Assembly: GCA_050330205.1 (NCBI GenBank)
Contig: JBHJOA010000048.1
Coordinates: 62,001-126,000 of the forward strand
Direction of reading: 5' to 3'
DNA from: Pelagibius sp050330205
Lineage (GTDB): Bacteria; Pseudomonadota; Alphaproteobacteria; Kiloniellales; Kiloniellaceae
Length of the DNA stretch: 64,000 nucleotides
Positions 24,279 to 33,109 of the stretch are shown piece after piece; the stretch's first letter is position 1, and the number at the start of each line of letters is the position of its first letter. The notes under the pieces were generated by a model. The model was not told where the DNA came from. It searched no databases and saw only the letters and a program-made list of their open reading frames with translations. Position numbers and translations under genes: made by a program.

Positions 24279-26059
24279 CAGTCCCTGCCTTGACGCCGGT
24301 CGTAGTCGGCGGCCAGTTCGAAGCTGTGCTTGCCCGAGCGCTTGGCGTTGTACATCGCCTCGTCGGCGCGGCGGAACAGGGCGTCGAGCCCTTCGCCGGT
24401 GCGCGGGTCGTAGATCGCTCCACCGATCGAGAGGCCGAGCGGATGATCGGCGTCGCCCGAGAAGCCGCGCAGCCGTTCGGCCGCCTTCAGAAGCAGATCG
24501 CCCTTGCGCTCCGCGGCGGTGCGATCCATGCCGCAGAGGAAGAGCGCGAACTCGTCGCCGCCGAGGCGGGCAGCCATGTCGCCGCCGCGAATCTGTTGCT
24601 TCAGCAGCGCCGCCACCTCGAGCAACGCCTCGTCGCCGACCTGGTGGCCGTGGGTGTCGTTGACCAGCTTGAAATTGTCGAGATCGATGTAGAACAAGGC
24701 GCCGGGCGCCTTCGGCGCGTCCTCGGCAAGCCGCCGCTCCAGCCCGTCGACGAAACCGCGCCGGTTGTGCAGTCCGGTCAGCGGATCGGTGGTGGAGAGC
24801 ACTTCCATCTCGGTCTGCCGGTCGAGCTGCTCGATGGCAAGCCCGACCTGACCGGCGATGTTGTCGAGCAGGGTGCGGTCCTCGGAAGCCCAGGGCTGGG
24901 CACCGTGGACGCGCCAGGCCCCCAGCAGTCCGTTGGTCTTGTCACGGAAGCGGGTGGCGCGGACCAGCAGATCGCCGGAGGCGTCGTGCAGTTCCACGGA
25001 CTGGCGCTCGTCGCCGATCTGCTTCACCAGCGACGCCAGGAGATCTGTATGGACCGGCTTCCCGGCCTCCGCCAAGGCCCTGCCGAGACCGTCCCCGTCG
25101 AGGGCATGGATGGAGAGCCCGGTCAGCGCCAGGGCCGGCATCAGTGCCTCAGCCGTGGCGTCGAGCATGCGGGCGGGGTCGAGCTCGCGGCGCACCATGT
25201 TGACGATGTAGGAGAACAGGCGCTCGCGGTTGCGCGCCTCGGCCAGTTCGGCCTCATGGCAGCGCAGGCTGGTGATGTCGCGACAGACGCCGCGCGCCCC
25301 GATCCAGGCGCCGTTCTCCGAAGTCAACGGCAGCGCCGTGGACAGCAGGCAGACCTCGGCACCCTCGGCGCTGTGCACCCAGATTTCCGCCGCCTCGACC
25401 GCGCTCCTCGCGGTGAACGGCGAGGTTCCGGCGCCTTCGCCGTCGGGCGCCGGCGCGAGCAGCAGATCGAGTGCAGCGCGGCCGACGAGGTCGGTCGCCG
25501 CATAGCCGAGCGCGCCACGCGGCGAGACGAAAACGAAGCGGCCCTCGACATCCGTCTCCCAGGCAAAGTCGTTGGAGATTTCGACGAGGTCCTTGTAGCG
25601 CTGGCGCGATTCCACCAGGGCCGCGCGCAGACTGCGCTCCAAGGTGACGTCGCGGCCAAGCAGCAGCGCGACGGTGCCGTTGGCCCAGGGCAGCACGACC
25701 ACGTCGAAGGCGCGCTCGACTGCGGCGCCGGCCTCCGCCACCTTCACCACCAGGGGATTGATCTGGGCAACGCTGCCCGCCAGGGCCGACTGCACGGCGG
25801 TGCGCAATTCCTCGTGCTGTCCGGACTGCAGCACCTGGCCGAGCGGCTCGGCCAGCTCGTTGGCGTTGAGGACAATGCCGTTGTGTCCGGCGATCATGAC
25901 CGCGCCGGGGAACTGCGCGAAGGCGCCCCCCGCGGAAAGCAGTCCGCCGGGCCCCGTTTCGTCGACAAGCCGCCGATAGCTCTCCGTCAGGTCGCCTTCG
26001 CTCGAAGGGCCGCTCACCGCCGGCGACCGTACCATGGGGGTCCCGTTTTTCACGCGCAC
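24278..26059 (-). CDS. Diguanylate cyclase with PAS and GAF-like sensor domains
   Basis: Predicted to make cyclic-di-GMP from two GTP. The 593-residue protein has no membrane segment. A PAS-like region lies at about 45-140, a second PAS at about 150-270 (YKDLVEISNDFAWETDVEGR), and a GAF-like region at about 290-420. The GGDEF domain starts at TDPLTGLHNRRGFVDGLERR. The active-site loop GGDEF occupies residues 500-504 and the product-inhibition site RGGD residues 491-494, exactly five residues before it, so both activity and feedback inhibition are expected. The GTG start could be replaced by an in-frame GTG two codons later or an ATG eight codons later. Confidence 0.93.
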   Translation of the reverse strand: MRVKNGTPMVRSPAVSGPSSEGDLTESYRRLVDETGPGGLLSAGGAFAQFPGAVMIAGHNGIVLNANELAEPLGQVLQSGQHEELRTAVQSALAGSVAQINPLVVKVAEAGAAVERAFDVVVLPWANGTVALLLGRDVTLERSLRAALVESRQRYKDLVEISNDFAWETDVEGRFVFVSPRGALGYAATDLVGRAALDLLLAPAPDGEGAGTSPFTARSAVEAAEIWVHSAEGAEVCLLSTALPLTSENGAWIGARGVCRDITSLRCHEAELAEARNRERLFSYIVNMVRRELDPARMLDATAEALMPALALTGLSIHALDGDGLGRALAEAGKPVHTDLLASLVKQIGDERQSVELHDASGDLLVRATRFRDKTNGLLGAWRVHGAQPWASEDRTLLDNIAGQVGLAIEQLDRQTEMEVLSTTDPLTGLHNRRGFVDGLERRLAEDAPKAPGALFYIDLDNFKLVNDTHGHQVGDEALLEVAALLKQQIRGGDMAARLGGDEFALFLCGMDRTAAERKGDLLLKAAERLRGFSGDADHPLGLSIGGAIYDPRTGEGLDALFRRADEAMYNAKRSGKHSFELAADYDRRQGRD

Positions 26060-26372
26060 CGCTGCTCCGCTCTGGACAGGAAATCTGCGCCTTTCGCAGT
26101 TAAGATGCGCTTAAGTGACGGTGTCATTTTGCTGACTTTGCCGCCCTGGCAAAGGCCGACCCAGGAGCGAACCGGCGCCTCGCAAGGTTAACCCGCGGTT
26201 TACCCTGGCGAGCGGCGCAAAAGGCCGCTTCGGCGGCGACGGCTGGGGCGTCCGCCCGAGGGGTCTCTCCGGGGCGGAGCCAGGGCGAAGATTGACAGGA
26301 CCGCGACCCTCCCGCATCTTCCGCTGCGCGCAATGCGACGAAGCAACGCCTGAATCAGCCTCACGGGACCCC
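26060..26372. other. Divergent intergenic region with a candidate dapD promoter
   Basis: This 313-base gap separates the leftward cyclase gene from rightward dapD. A plausible rightward promoter is TTGACA (26292-26297), 17 bases, CATCTT (26315-26320), ending 52 bases before the dapD start. No other structured element stands out. Confidence 0.45.
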
Positions 26373-27218
26373 ATGGAAACAGCAAAGATGAAGGGCATCA
26401 TCGAGGATGCCTGGGAAGCGCGCGACAGCATCGACACCAGGACCGTCGGCGAGGTCCGCGAGGCCGTTGCCGCGGCCCTAGCCGGCCTTGACGGCGGCAG
26501 CCACCGGGTGGCGGAGAAGCGCCCCGAGGGCTGGCAGGTCAACCAGTGGCTGAAGAAGGCGGTGCTGCTGTCCTTCCGCCTCAACGACATGGCGCCGATC
26601 CCCGGCGGTCCCGGCGAGAACACCCACTGGTGGGACAAGGTCCCCTCGAAGTTCGAAGGCTGGGGCGAGAACCGCTTCCGCGACGCCGGCTTTCGCGCGG
26701 TGCCGAACTGTATCGTGCGGCATTCCGCCTACATCGCGCCGGGCGTCGTGCTGATGCCGTCCTTCGTGAACCTCGGCGCCTATGTCGACAGCGGCACCAT
26801 GGTCGATACCTGGGCCACCGTCGGTTCCTGCGCGCAGATCGGCAAGAACGTGCACATCTCCGGTGGTGCCGGCATCGGCGGCGTCCTGGAGCCGCTGCAG
26901 GCCGGCCCGGTGATCATCGAGGACAACTGCTTCATCGGCGCGCGCTCGGAAGTGGTAGAGGGCGTGGTGGTCGAGGAGGGCTCCGTGCTCTCCATGGGCG
27001 TCTTCATCGGCGCCTCCACCAAGATCGTCGACCGCGAGAGCGGCGAGGTGCACATCGGCCGCGTGCCGGCCTACTCCGTCGTGGTGCCCGGCAGCCTGCC
27101 GGGCAAGCCGCTGGCGGACGGCAGCCCGGGGCCGGGCCTCTACTGCGCCGTCATCATCAAGCGGGTCGACGAGCGCACCCGCGCCAAGACCTCCATCAAC
27201 GAACTGCTGCGTACCTGA
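26373..27218 (+). CDS. dapD: 2,3,4,5-tetrahydropyridine-2,6-dicarboxylate N-succinyltransferase
   Basis: Succinylates tetrahydrodipicolinate in the succinylase branch of lysine and diaminopimelate synthesis. With the chosen ATG the protein has 281 residues (E. coli 274). The N-terminal helical part starts IIEDAWEARDSI. The C-terminal two-thirds is a left-handed beta helix of hexapeptide repeats, seen as AYIAPGVVLMPSFVNLGAYV and GAYVDSGTMVDTWATVGSCA. A second in-frame ATG five codons later is possible. dapE follows seven bases downstream. Confidence 0.95.
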   Translation: METAKMKGIIEDAWEARDSIDTRTVGEVREAVAAALAGLDGGSHRVAEKRPEGWQVNQWLKKAVLLSFRLNDMAPIPGGPGENTHWWDKVPSKFEGWGENRFRDAGFRAVPNCIVRHSAYIAPGVVLMPSFVNLGAYVDSGTMVDTWATVGSCAQIGKNVHISGGAGIGGVLEPLQAGPVIIEDNCFIGARSEVVEGVVVEEGSVLSMGVFIGASTKIVDRESGEVHIGRVPAYSVVVPGSLPGKPLADGSPGPGLYCAVIIKRVDERTRAKTSINELLRT

Positions 27219-27225
27219 GGCGACT

Positions 27226-28401
27226 GTGATCGGGGCCGCGGAAAAGATCGACACGCTGGAACTGGCCCAGGCGCTCATTCGCTGCCCCAGCATCACGCCC
27301 ACCGAGGGCGGCGCTCTCGATCTGCTGCAGTCCGTGCTGAGCGATCTCGGATTCACCTGTCACCGCCTGCCCTTCGCCGAGGACGGTGCGCCGGAGGTCG
27401 ACAATCTCTATGCGCGGCTCGGCGATGACGGCCCGCATCTGTGTTATGCCGGGCACACCGACGTGGTGCCGGCCGGCAACGCCGCGGACTGGCGTGTCGA
27501 CCCCTTCGCGGCCGAAGTGCGTGACGGCGTCCTCTACGGCCGCGGCGCCGTCGACATGAAAGGCGCCATCGCCGCCTTCGTCGCCGCCGTCGGCGGCTAT
27601 CTCGCCGAGCGCGGCCGGCCGCGGGGTTCGATCTCGCTGCTGATCACCGGCGACGAGGAAGGCGATGCCATCAACGGCACCCGCAAGGTGCTGCGCTGGA
27701 TGCAGGAGCACGGTGAGAAGCTCGATTGCTGCCTGGTCGGCGAGCCGACCAGCGACGCGCGCCTCGGCGACATGGTGAAGATCGGCCGGCGCGGCAGCCT
27801 GAACGCACGGCTCGCGGTGTCGGGTACCCAGGGCCACACCGCCTATCCGCAGCTTGCCGACAATCCCCTTCACCACCTGGCGCGCATGCTGACCGCCCTG
27901 GTCGACGAGCCGCTCGATGCCGGCAACGCGCACTTTCCGCCATCCAGCCTGCAGCTCACCTCCATCGACGTCGGCAACGCCACGACGAACGTGATCCCGG
28001 CCCGCGCCACGGCGCTGTTCAATGTCCGCTTCAACGACATGCACAGCAGTGCCGGTGTTGAGGCGTGGATCCGCGAGCGGCTCGACCGGGCCCTGGATGC
28101 CAGCCGCGGCGCCCGCTACGACCTCTCGATCCAGGTCTCCGGCGAGTCTTTTCTCTGTCCGCCGGGGCCGTGGAGCGCATTGATTTCCGAGGCCGTCGCC
28201 GACGTCGTCGGCCGGCCGCCGGCGCTCGGAACCACCGGCGGCACCTCCGATGCCCGTTTCATCAAGGACCACTGCACGGTGGCCGAACTCGGCCTGCTGA
28301 ACGCCACCGCCCACAAGGTCGACGAGCAGGTTCCGCTCGCAGACCTTACCCGGCTCACCGAAATCTACCGCGCCGTTCTGGAGCGCTATTTGCCGCGATG
28401 A
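27226..28401 (+). CDS. dapE: Succinyl-diaminopimelate desuccinylase
   Basis: Zinc-dependent M20 hydrolase that removes succinate from N-succinyl-L,L-diaminopimelate. In 391 residues the metal site motifs are present: GHTDVVPAG (about 76-84), GRGAVDMKGAIA (about 105-116), TGDEEGDAINGT (about 143-154, catalytic Glu) and the C-terminal TTGGTSDARF near 340. The GTG start lies in the short gap after dapD. Its stop overlaps the next gene's ATG. Confidence 0.95.
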   Translation: MIGAAEKIDTLELAQALIRCPSITPTEGGALDLLQSVLSDLGFTCHRLPFAEDGAPEVDNLYARLGDDGPHLCYAGHTDVVPAGNAADWRVDPFAAEVRDGVLYGRGAVDMKGAIAAFVAAVGGYLAERGRPRGSISLLITGDEEGDAINGTRKVLRWMQEHGEKLDCCLVGEPTSDARLGDMVKIGRRGSLNARLAVSGTQGHTAYPQLADNPLHHLARMLTALVDEPLDAGNAHFPPSSLQLTSIDVGNATTNVIPARATALFNVRFNDMHSSAGVEAWIRERLDRALDASRGARYDLSIQVSGESFLCPPGPWSALISEAVADVVGRPPALGTTGGTSDARFIKDHCTVAELGLLNATAHKVDEQVPLADLTRLTEIYRAVLERYLPR

Positions 28402-28988
28402 CTCCGACCCGCGAGGAGATTGCCTACCGCGTCTTCGGCGCCGCGCTGCTGGCCCGCTTCGACGCCCGCGGCATGGAGTACTTCGACGAGTCGCCGGAGG
28501 CGGCACTGCGATCCTTCTTCGCTGCGGTACTGGTCGCCCCGGCTTTCATCGTCATCAGCCTGCTGTCCCTGACCGGCTCCGGCGCGACGATCGACCAGGC
28601 GGCCTTCTTCGTGACGCTGGTCTTCGCCCTCTACTATACCCTGCTGTGGGTGGTCTCGCCGGTCATCGTCTACCGCGTCTGCCAGGTGATCGGCCGCGAA
28701 AATGCGTTCTTCCGCTTCCTTTCGGCCAACAACTGGGCCAGCGTCATCACGCTTCACCTGAGCTTGGTGATTGCGATCCTGAAGTCGATCGGGGCCTTCC
28801 CCGAAGCCCTGGTGACCCTGCTGTTCCTCGCCGTCTTCGGCTACGTGCTGGCCTACCAGTGGTTCATCGCGCGGCACGGCCTCGACGTCAGCCCGCTGGC
28901 CGCCGTCGGCTTCGTGGCGCTGCAGTTCGTCATCCACTTCATGATCGAGAGCATCATCGTCGGACTGGTGTTTCAGCCCGCCGGATAG
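28398..28988 (+). CDS. Uncharacterised multi-pass membrane protein
   Basis: A 196-residue inner-membrane protein with an N-terminal cytoplasmic part (EEIAYRVFGAALLARFDARG) and about five hydrophobic segments: around residues 42-62, 72-95, 116-135, 140-158 and 172-190. The layout resembles small Yip1-like proteins but no signature is certain. Its ATG overlaps the dapE stop as ATGA, so it is translated with dapE; the reason for that link is unknown. Its last 16 bases overlap the end of convergent truA. Confidence 0.75.
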   Translation: MTPTREEIAYRVFGAALLARFDARGMEYFDESPEAALRSFFAAVLVAPAFIVISLLSLTGSGATIDQAAFFVTLVFALYYTLLWVVSPVIVYRVCQVIGRENAFFRFLSANNWASVITLHLSLVIAILKSIGAFPEALVTLLFLAVFGYVLAYQWFIARHGLDVSPLAAVGFVALQFVIHFMIESIIVGLVFQPAG

Positions 28989-29719
28989 CCGACCCCGGTG
29001 AGATAGAGCCCGGCGGCGGGTGCCGTCGGTCCGGCGGCGCCGCGGTCGCGCGCCGCCAGTACCGCGCGCAGGTCGTCGGCCGACCAGCGGCCTTCGCCGA
29101 CCAGCTTCAGGCTGCCCACGAAGTTGCGCACCTGGTGGTGCAGGAAGGAGCGCGCCTCGGCACGCACCGCGATGACGTCGCCATCGCGCGCGACCGACAG
29201 CAGATCGAGCGTCTTGACCGGCGACTTCGCCTGGCACTCGCCGGCGCGAAAGGAAGTGAAGTCGTGATGCCCTACGAGCACCTGCGCAGCTGTGTGCATC
29301 GCCCCGTCATCGAGCGGCTGTGGCACGAACCAGGCGCGGCCCCGCTCCAGCGCCAGCGGCGCGCGCCGGTTCACGATGCGGTAGAGGTAGGCCCGGCGTA
29401 CCGCCGAGAAGCGCGCGTGGAAGTCGTCGGCGACCACCTCCGCCGACAGCACCGCCACCGGCGCCGGCTTGAGGTGGAAGTTCACCGCCGCCATCACCGT
29501 GTCCGGGGTGGTTTCCTTGGCGAGGTCGAAATGCGCGACCTGGCTGAGGGCATGAACGCCGGCGTCGGTGCGCCCGGCCCCTTCGACCAGCACGGTCTCG
29601 CCGCAGAAGCCCTGGATCGCTTCCTCCAAGGCCGCCTGTACCGACGGGCCGTTGGCCTGGCGCTGCCAACCGACGAAGCCGCCGCCGTCGTACTCCACGG
29701 TGATCTTGTAGCGCGTCAT
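28973..29719 (-). CDS. truA: tRNA pseudouridine(38-40) synthase
   Basis: Converts uridines 38-40 in the anticodon stem-loop of many tRNAs to pseudouridine. The 248-residue enzyme starts MTRYKITVEYDGGGFVGWQR and has the catalytic Asp52 in GAGRTDAGVHA. HHDFTSFRA, then SFLHHQVRNFVGSLKLVGEG, completes the family pattern. The ATG overlaps the fmt stop, forming the def-fmt-truA operon. Confidence 0.96.
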   Translation of the reverse strand: MTRYKITVEYDGGGFVGWQRQANGPSVQAALEEAIQGFCGETVLVEGAGRTDAGVHALSQVAHFDLAKETTPDTVMAAVNFHLKPAPVAVLSAEVVADDFHARFSAVRRAYLYRIVNRRAPLALERGRAWFVPQPLDDGAMHTAAQVLVGHHDFTSFRAGECQAKSPVKTLDLLSVARDGDVIAVRAEARSFLHHQVRNFVGSLKLVGEGRWSADDLRAVLAARDRGAAGPTAPAAGLYLTGVGYPAG

Positions 29720-30693
29720 GGCAGGACCCCGCCGGCAGGCAGGGCGAAGCCGCGCAGGAAGGCCTCGGCCTCGGCCGGCGCCTTGCCGGCGCGCTGCAGG
29801 GTGAGAAGGCGCAGAGATCCGCTGCCGCAGGCGACGGTGGCGCGGTCGTCGAGCAGGGTCCCGGGCGCGCCACCCTCCGGCCGCGGTTCCGCCTCCAGCA
29901 CCTTCACCCGTTCCGGCCCTTTGTCGCCCTCGACCTCGAAGAACGCTCCCGGCCAGGGCGTGAAGGCGCGCACCCGGCGGTCCAGGGTGTCGGCGTTCTC
30001 GCGCCAGTCGAGGCGGCCTTCGGCCTTGTCCAGCTTGGCCGCGTAGGTGACCCCTTCCGCCGGTTGGGGTCGGGGCTTCAGGCGGCCGCTGTCCAGGCCG
30101 GCGAGGGCCTCGTCGATGAGGGTGGCGCCGAGCGCCGCCAGCCGGTCGTGCAGTTCTGCTGCGTTCGTCGCCGGGCCGATGGCAAGGGACTGCTGCAGGA
30201 TGATCGGCCCGGTATCGAGGCCGGCGTCCATCTGCATGATGGTCACGCCGGTCTCGGCATCGCCGGCCAGGATGGCGCGTTGGATCGGCGCCGCCCCGCG
30301 CCAGCGCGGCAGCAGGGAGGCATGGACATTCACGCAGCCCAGGCGCGGCGCGTCGAGGATCGGCGGCGGCAGGAGGAGTCCGTAGGCCACGACCACCGCG
30401 GCATCGAGATCCAGCGCGGCGAAGTCGGCCTGGGCCTCCGGCGTCTTCAGCGACGCCGGCGTACGCAGCGGCCAACCCTGTCGTTCTGCGTAGGCCTGCA
30501 CCGCGGAGGGACGCGGCTTGTATCCGCGCCCGGCCGGGCGCGGCGGCTGGGTATAGACCGCGGCAATCGTGTGACCCGCCTCGGTCAGGGCGATCAGGGT
30601 GGGCAGCGCGAAGTCGGGCGTGCCCATGAAGGCCACCCTTAGAGGCTTGGGGCGCGGCGGCACTTTTCGGTCCTGGGCGGCCGCGGGCGGCAC
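29716..30693 (-). CDS. fmt: Methionyl-tRNA formyltransferase
   Basis: Formylates initiator Met-tRNA using 10-formyltetrahydrofolate. The N-terminal domain begins LRVAFMGTPDFALPTLIAL. The folate-site motif HASLLPRWRGAAPIQRAILA (about residues 123-142) follows, and GVTIMQMDAGLDTGP is next in order. The C-terminal OB domain carries WPGAFFEVEG. The listed GTG gives 325 residues; the true start may be an in-frame GTG ten codons later, because family members begin close to the first strand. Downstream of def with an 10-base gap. Confidence 0.95.
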   Translation of the reverse strand: MPPAAAQDRKVPPRPKPLRVAFMGTPDFALPTLIALTEAGHTIAAVYTQPPRPAGRGYKPRPSAVQAYAERQGWPLRTPASLKTPEAQADFAALDLDAAVVVAYGLLLPPPILDAPRLGCVNVHASLLPRWRGAAPIQRAILAGDAETGVTIMQMDAGLDTGPIILQQSLAIGPATNAAELHDRLAALGATLIDEALAGLDSGRLKPRPQPAEGVTYAAKLDKAEGRLDWRENADTLDRRVRAFTPWPGAFFEVEGDKGPERVKVLEAEPRPEGGAPGTLLDDRATVACGSGSLRLLTLQRAGKAPAEAEAFLRGFALPAGGVLP

Positions 30694-30703
30694 CGGCGCG
30701 GCC

Positions 30704-31240
30704 TCAGACCGTCGCGTAGCTGGCCAGAGGCGTGTTCGACTTCTTCGCCTTCAGCAGCTTGCGCAGGATCATGTTGCGCTTCAGCGCCGTCAGGTGATCG
30801 ACGAAGAGAATGCCGTCCAGGTGGTCCATTTCGTGCTGGATGCAGGTGGCCAGCAGGCCCTCGGCCGCCATCTCGCGGATCTCGTTCTCGCGGTCGAGGA
30901 AGCGAACGCGGATGCTGGCCGGCCGCGCCACCTCGCCGTAGTGCTCCGGCAGCGACAGGCAGCCTTCCTCGTAGGCGGCATCGTCGTCGGAGACCTCGAG
31001 CAGTTCCGGATTGGCCATGAAGAGCGGCTTCCTGTCCTCGCCCTCGCCGGAAATGTCGACCACGATGACCCGCTTCAGAACGCCCACCTGGGGCGCGGCG
31101 AGACCGATGCCGGGCGCCGCGTACATGGTCTCCAGCATGTCGTCCATCAGGCGGCGGATGTCGTCGTCCACGGCCTCGACAGGGTCGCAGACCCTCTTCA
31201 GGCGCGGGTCGGGCGCGGTGATAATGGGTAGCAGGGCCAT
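30704..31240 (-). CDS. def: Peptide deformylase
   Basis: Metal-dependent removal of the N-formyl group from new proteins, functionally paired with fmt downstream. All three motifs are intact in 178 residues: GIGLAAPQ (44-51), EGCLSLP (92-98, metal ligand Cys94) and HEMDH (136-140, two metal His and catalytic Glu). First gene of the def-fmt-truA operon and divergent from rmuC. Confidence 0.97.
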   Translation of the reverse strand: MALLPIITAPDPRLKRVCDPVEAVDDDIRRLMDDMLETMYAAPGIGLAAPQVGVLKRVIVVDISGEGEDRKPLFMANPELLEVSDDDAAYEEGCLSLPEHYGEVARPASIRVRFLDRENEIREMAAEGLLATCIQHEMDHLDGILFVDHLTALKRNMILRKLLKAKKSNTPLASYATV

Positions 31241-31375
31241 GGCTTGGTTAGGTATGGCCAGATTTGCCCGGGGTCAAGAGAATCAGCAGGCGGCGCCTTG
31301 CCTTCCTGGCCCGCCCGCCGGCATCCGTGCTAGGCTCTGATTCGCGTTCTGTTCCCCCTCTCGGAGTCGGCCCCC

Positions 31376-32500
31376 ATGGACCTGCTGACCGTCATCCTGG
31401 CCGTCGTCGTCGCCCTGGCGGTGGGCGCCGCCCTCGCCCTGGCGCTGCGCCGCCCGGCCCCGGTACGGGACAGCGGCGAGTTGGCGGGCCTCGCCGGGCG
31501 CCTTGCCCAGATGGCCGAGAGCCAGCACGCGGTGCAGAATACCATCGTCGAGCGCCTGCAGACTCAGGAGCGCGTCGTCATCAAGGCGGTGGACGAGCGC
31601 CTGCAGGGCTTTTCCAAGCTGGTCGGGGATCGGCTGACGGACTCCACCACCAAGCACCAGACCGCTCTGGCCGACCTGCGCGAGCGCCTCGCCGTCATCG
31701 ACAAGGCGCAGCAGAATCTCACCGAGCTCTCGACCCAGGTGGTGGGTCTACAGGATATTTTGGCGAACAAACAGGCGCGCGGCGCCTTCGGGGAGATCCA
31801 GCTGCGCGATCTGGTGGAGGCGACCCTGCCGCCCTCGGCCTACGAGTTCCAGGCGACCCTGGGCAACGGCCGGCGCGCCGACTGCCTGCTGCGGCTGCCC
31901 AACCCGCCGGGGTCCATCGCCATCGATTCCAAGTTCCCGCTGGAAAGCTACGAGGCGCTGCGCCGGGCCGGCAGCGACGAGGCGCAGGTCACGGCGGCAA
32001 GACGCGCCTTCCAGGCCGACGTGCGGCGCCACGTGAAGGACATCGCCGAGCGCTACATCATCCCCGGCGAGACGGCGGAATCGGCCCTGATGTTCCTGCC
32101 CAGCGAGGCGGTCTATGCCGAGCTGCACGCCAACTGCCGCGAGGTGGTCGAGGCCTCCTACAAGGCCAGGGTCTGGATCGTCTCGCCGACCACCCTCATG
32201 GCCACCCTTAACACCGTGCGCGCGGTTCTGAAGGACGTGCGCATGCGCGAGCAGGCGGCGATCATTCAGACCGAGGTCGGCAAGATGATGGAGGACGTGC
32301 TGCGGCTCAATGAGCGGGTTGGCAAGCTGGAGCGCCACTTCGACCAGGCCTCGCGGGACATCCAGGACATCCGCACCTCGGCCAACAAGGTCGTCAGCCG
32401 CGGCGAGAAGATCGGCGAACTGGAACTGGAAGAGGCCGAGCGCGAAGCCGAGCAGGTCGCCCCGCCGCCGCCCGGGCTCGGCACCCCGACGACTCATTGA
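31376..32500 (+). CDS. rmuC: DNA recombination protein RmuC
   Basis: RmuC proteins limit rearrangements at inverted repeats and are thought to carry a nuclease-like domain. The 374-residue protein has an N-terminal membrane anchor (residues 4-25), a coiled-coil stretch to about 125, then the RmuC domain with GAFGEIQLRDLVEATLPPSA, IAIDSKFPLESYEAL and ALMFLPSEAVYAELH. WIVSPTTLMATLNTVR is near residue 275. Single gene facing away from def. Confidence 0.92.
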   Translation: MDLLTVILAVVVALAVGAALALALRRPAPVRDSGELAGLAGRLAQMAESQHAVQNTIVERLQTQERVVIKAVDERLQGFSKLVGDRLTDSTTKHQTALADLRERLAVIDKAQQNLTELSTQVVGLQDILANKQARGAFGEIQLRDLVEATLPPSAYEFQATLGNGRRADCLLRLPNPPGSIAIDSKFPLESYEALRRAGSDEAQVTAARRAFQADVRRHVKDIAERYIIPGETAESALMFLPSEAVYAELHANCREVVEASYKARVWIVSPTTLMATLNTVRAVLKDVRMREQAAIIQTEVGKMMEDVLRLNERVGKLERHFDQASRDIQDIRTSANKVVSRGEKIGELELEEAEREAEQVAPPPPGLGTPTTH

Positions 32501-32535
32501 GCTTGGCGCACGCTGGAAGCAGTCGCTAAGCCGTC

Positions 32536-32988
32536 CTACCAACTCGCATAGCTAAAGAGAACAGTCCGGTCGTCGTCCAGCAATCCCCACTCCCAGGACT
32601 CACCCCAAGACCCGCCCTGTGCAAGTTCCCGATATGCCGGCGGTCCGGCCAGTGTCTCCATTTGGTATTGCCGACAGGCGCTGATCAAGCGCGGAGCCGG
32701 GCCCTGAGCAGGCTGCTTCCTGATCTGTGACAACAGGCTGATGTAATCGGCTGTGTTCACCAGGAAGAGTGCTCAGCTTTGATAGTCTCCGTGGATGTCA
32801 GGAAAGGTGGCAGTCTTGAAGGTGAAGCGTCCGCTGGCCGGAAAATCCACTTTGGCCACCCGCTCGAATTCCCCTCGATAGAACGCTTCGCCGGGATAGA
32901 ACGCCCGGTAAATCTCGAAAGAGAGAAGCCCCAGCAGCAGGACTGACGCTGCGAGCGAAATTCTCCGCCTGCCAGGCCACCTAATCAT
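32536..32988 (-). pseudogene. Small membrane-anchored protein gene interrupted by an in-frame TGA
   Basis: Two open segments lie in one frame, separated only by TGA at 32773-32775. The first (71 residues) has a membrane anchor (ISLAASVLLLGLLSFEIYRA) and ends FPDIHGDYQS. After the TGA come ALFLV, NTADYISLLSQIRK and a 70-residue remainder ending LLDDDRTVLFSYASW. Read through, this makes one coherent protein of about 150 residues with Cys or Trp expected at the TGA. It may be a nonsense mutation, a sequence error or recoding. If the second half were translated alone it would need the GTG at 32760, which lacks a ribosome site. A good promoter lies upstream. Function unknown. Confidence 0.6.
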
Positions 32989-33109
32989 CGCAAGAGGGCC
33001 ATCGATTCAGATATTTAATCTAAAATAAGTTAACTAACGTCGGCGTTTCAAAAGCATTGGGTTTTCGCCGTTCTGCATTTTTAGTTAACTGACTATCAGT
33101 TTAGATATC
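32989..33109. other. AT-rich intergenic segment with inverted repeats
   Basis: Strikingly AT-rich against its surroundings. It contains two GTTAAC palindromes (33029-33034 and 33084-33089), a 6-pair hairpin AACTGA/TCAGTT (33087-33101), and ATCTAAA-type sequences placed in inverted orientation at both ends. It separates the DUF4139 gene from the interrupted small gene. Confidence 0.55.
33023..33051 (-). promoter_or_regulatory. Promoter of the TGA-interrupted gene
   Basis: Reading leftwards, TTGAAA (complement of 33046-33051) and TTATTT (complement of 33023-33028) are 17 bases apart, ending 35 bases before the ATG of the interrupted gene. Confidence 0.55.
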
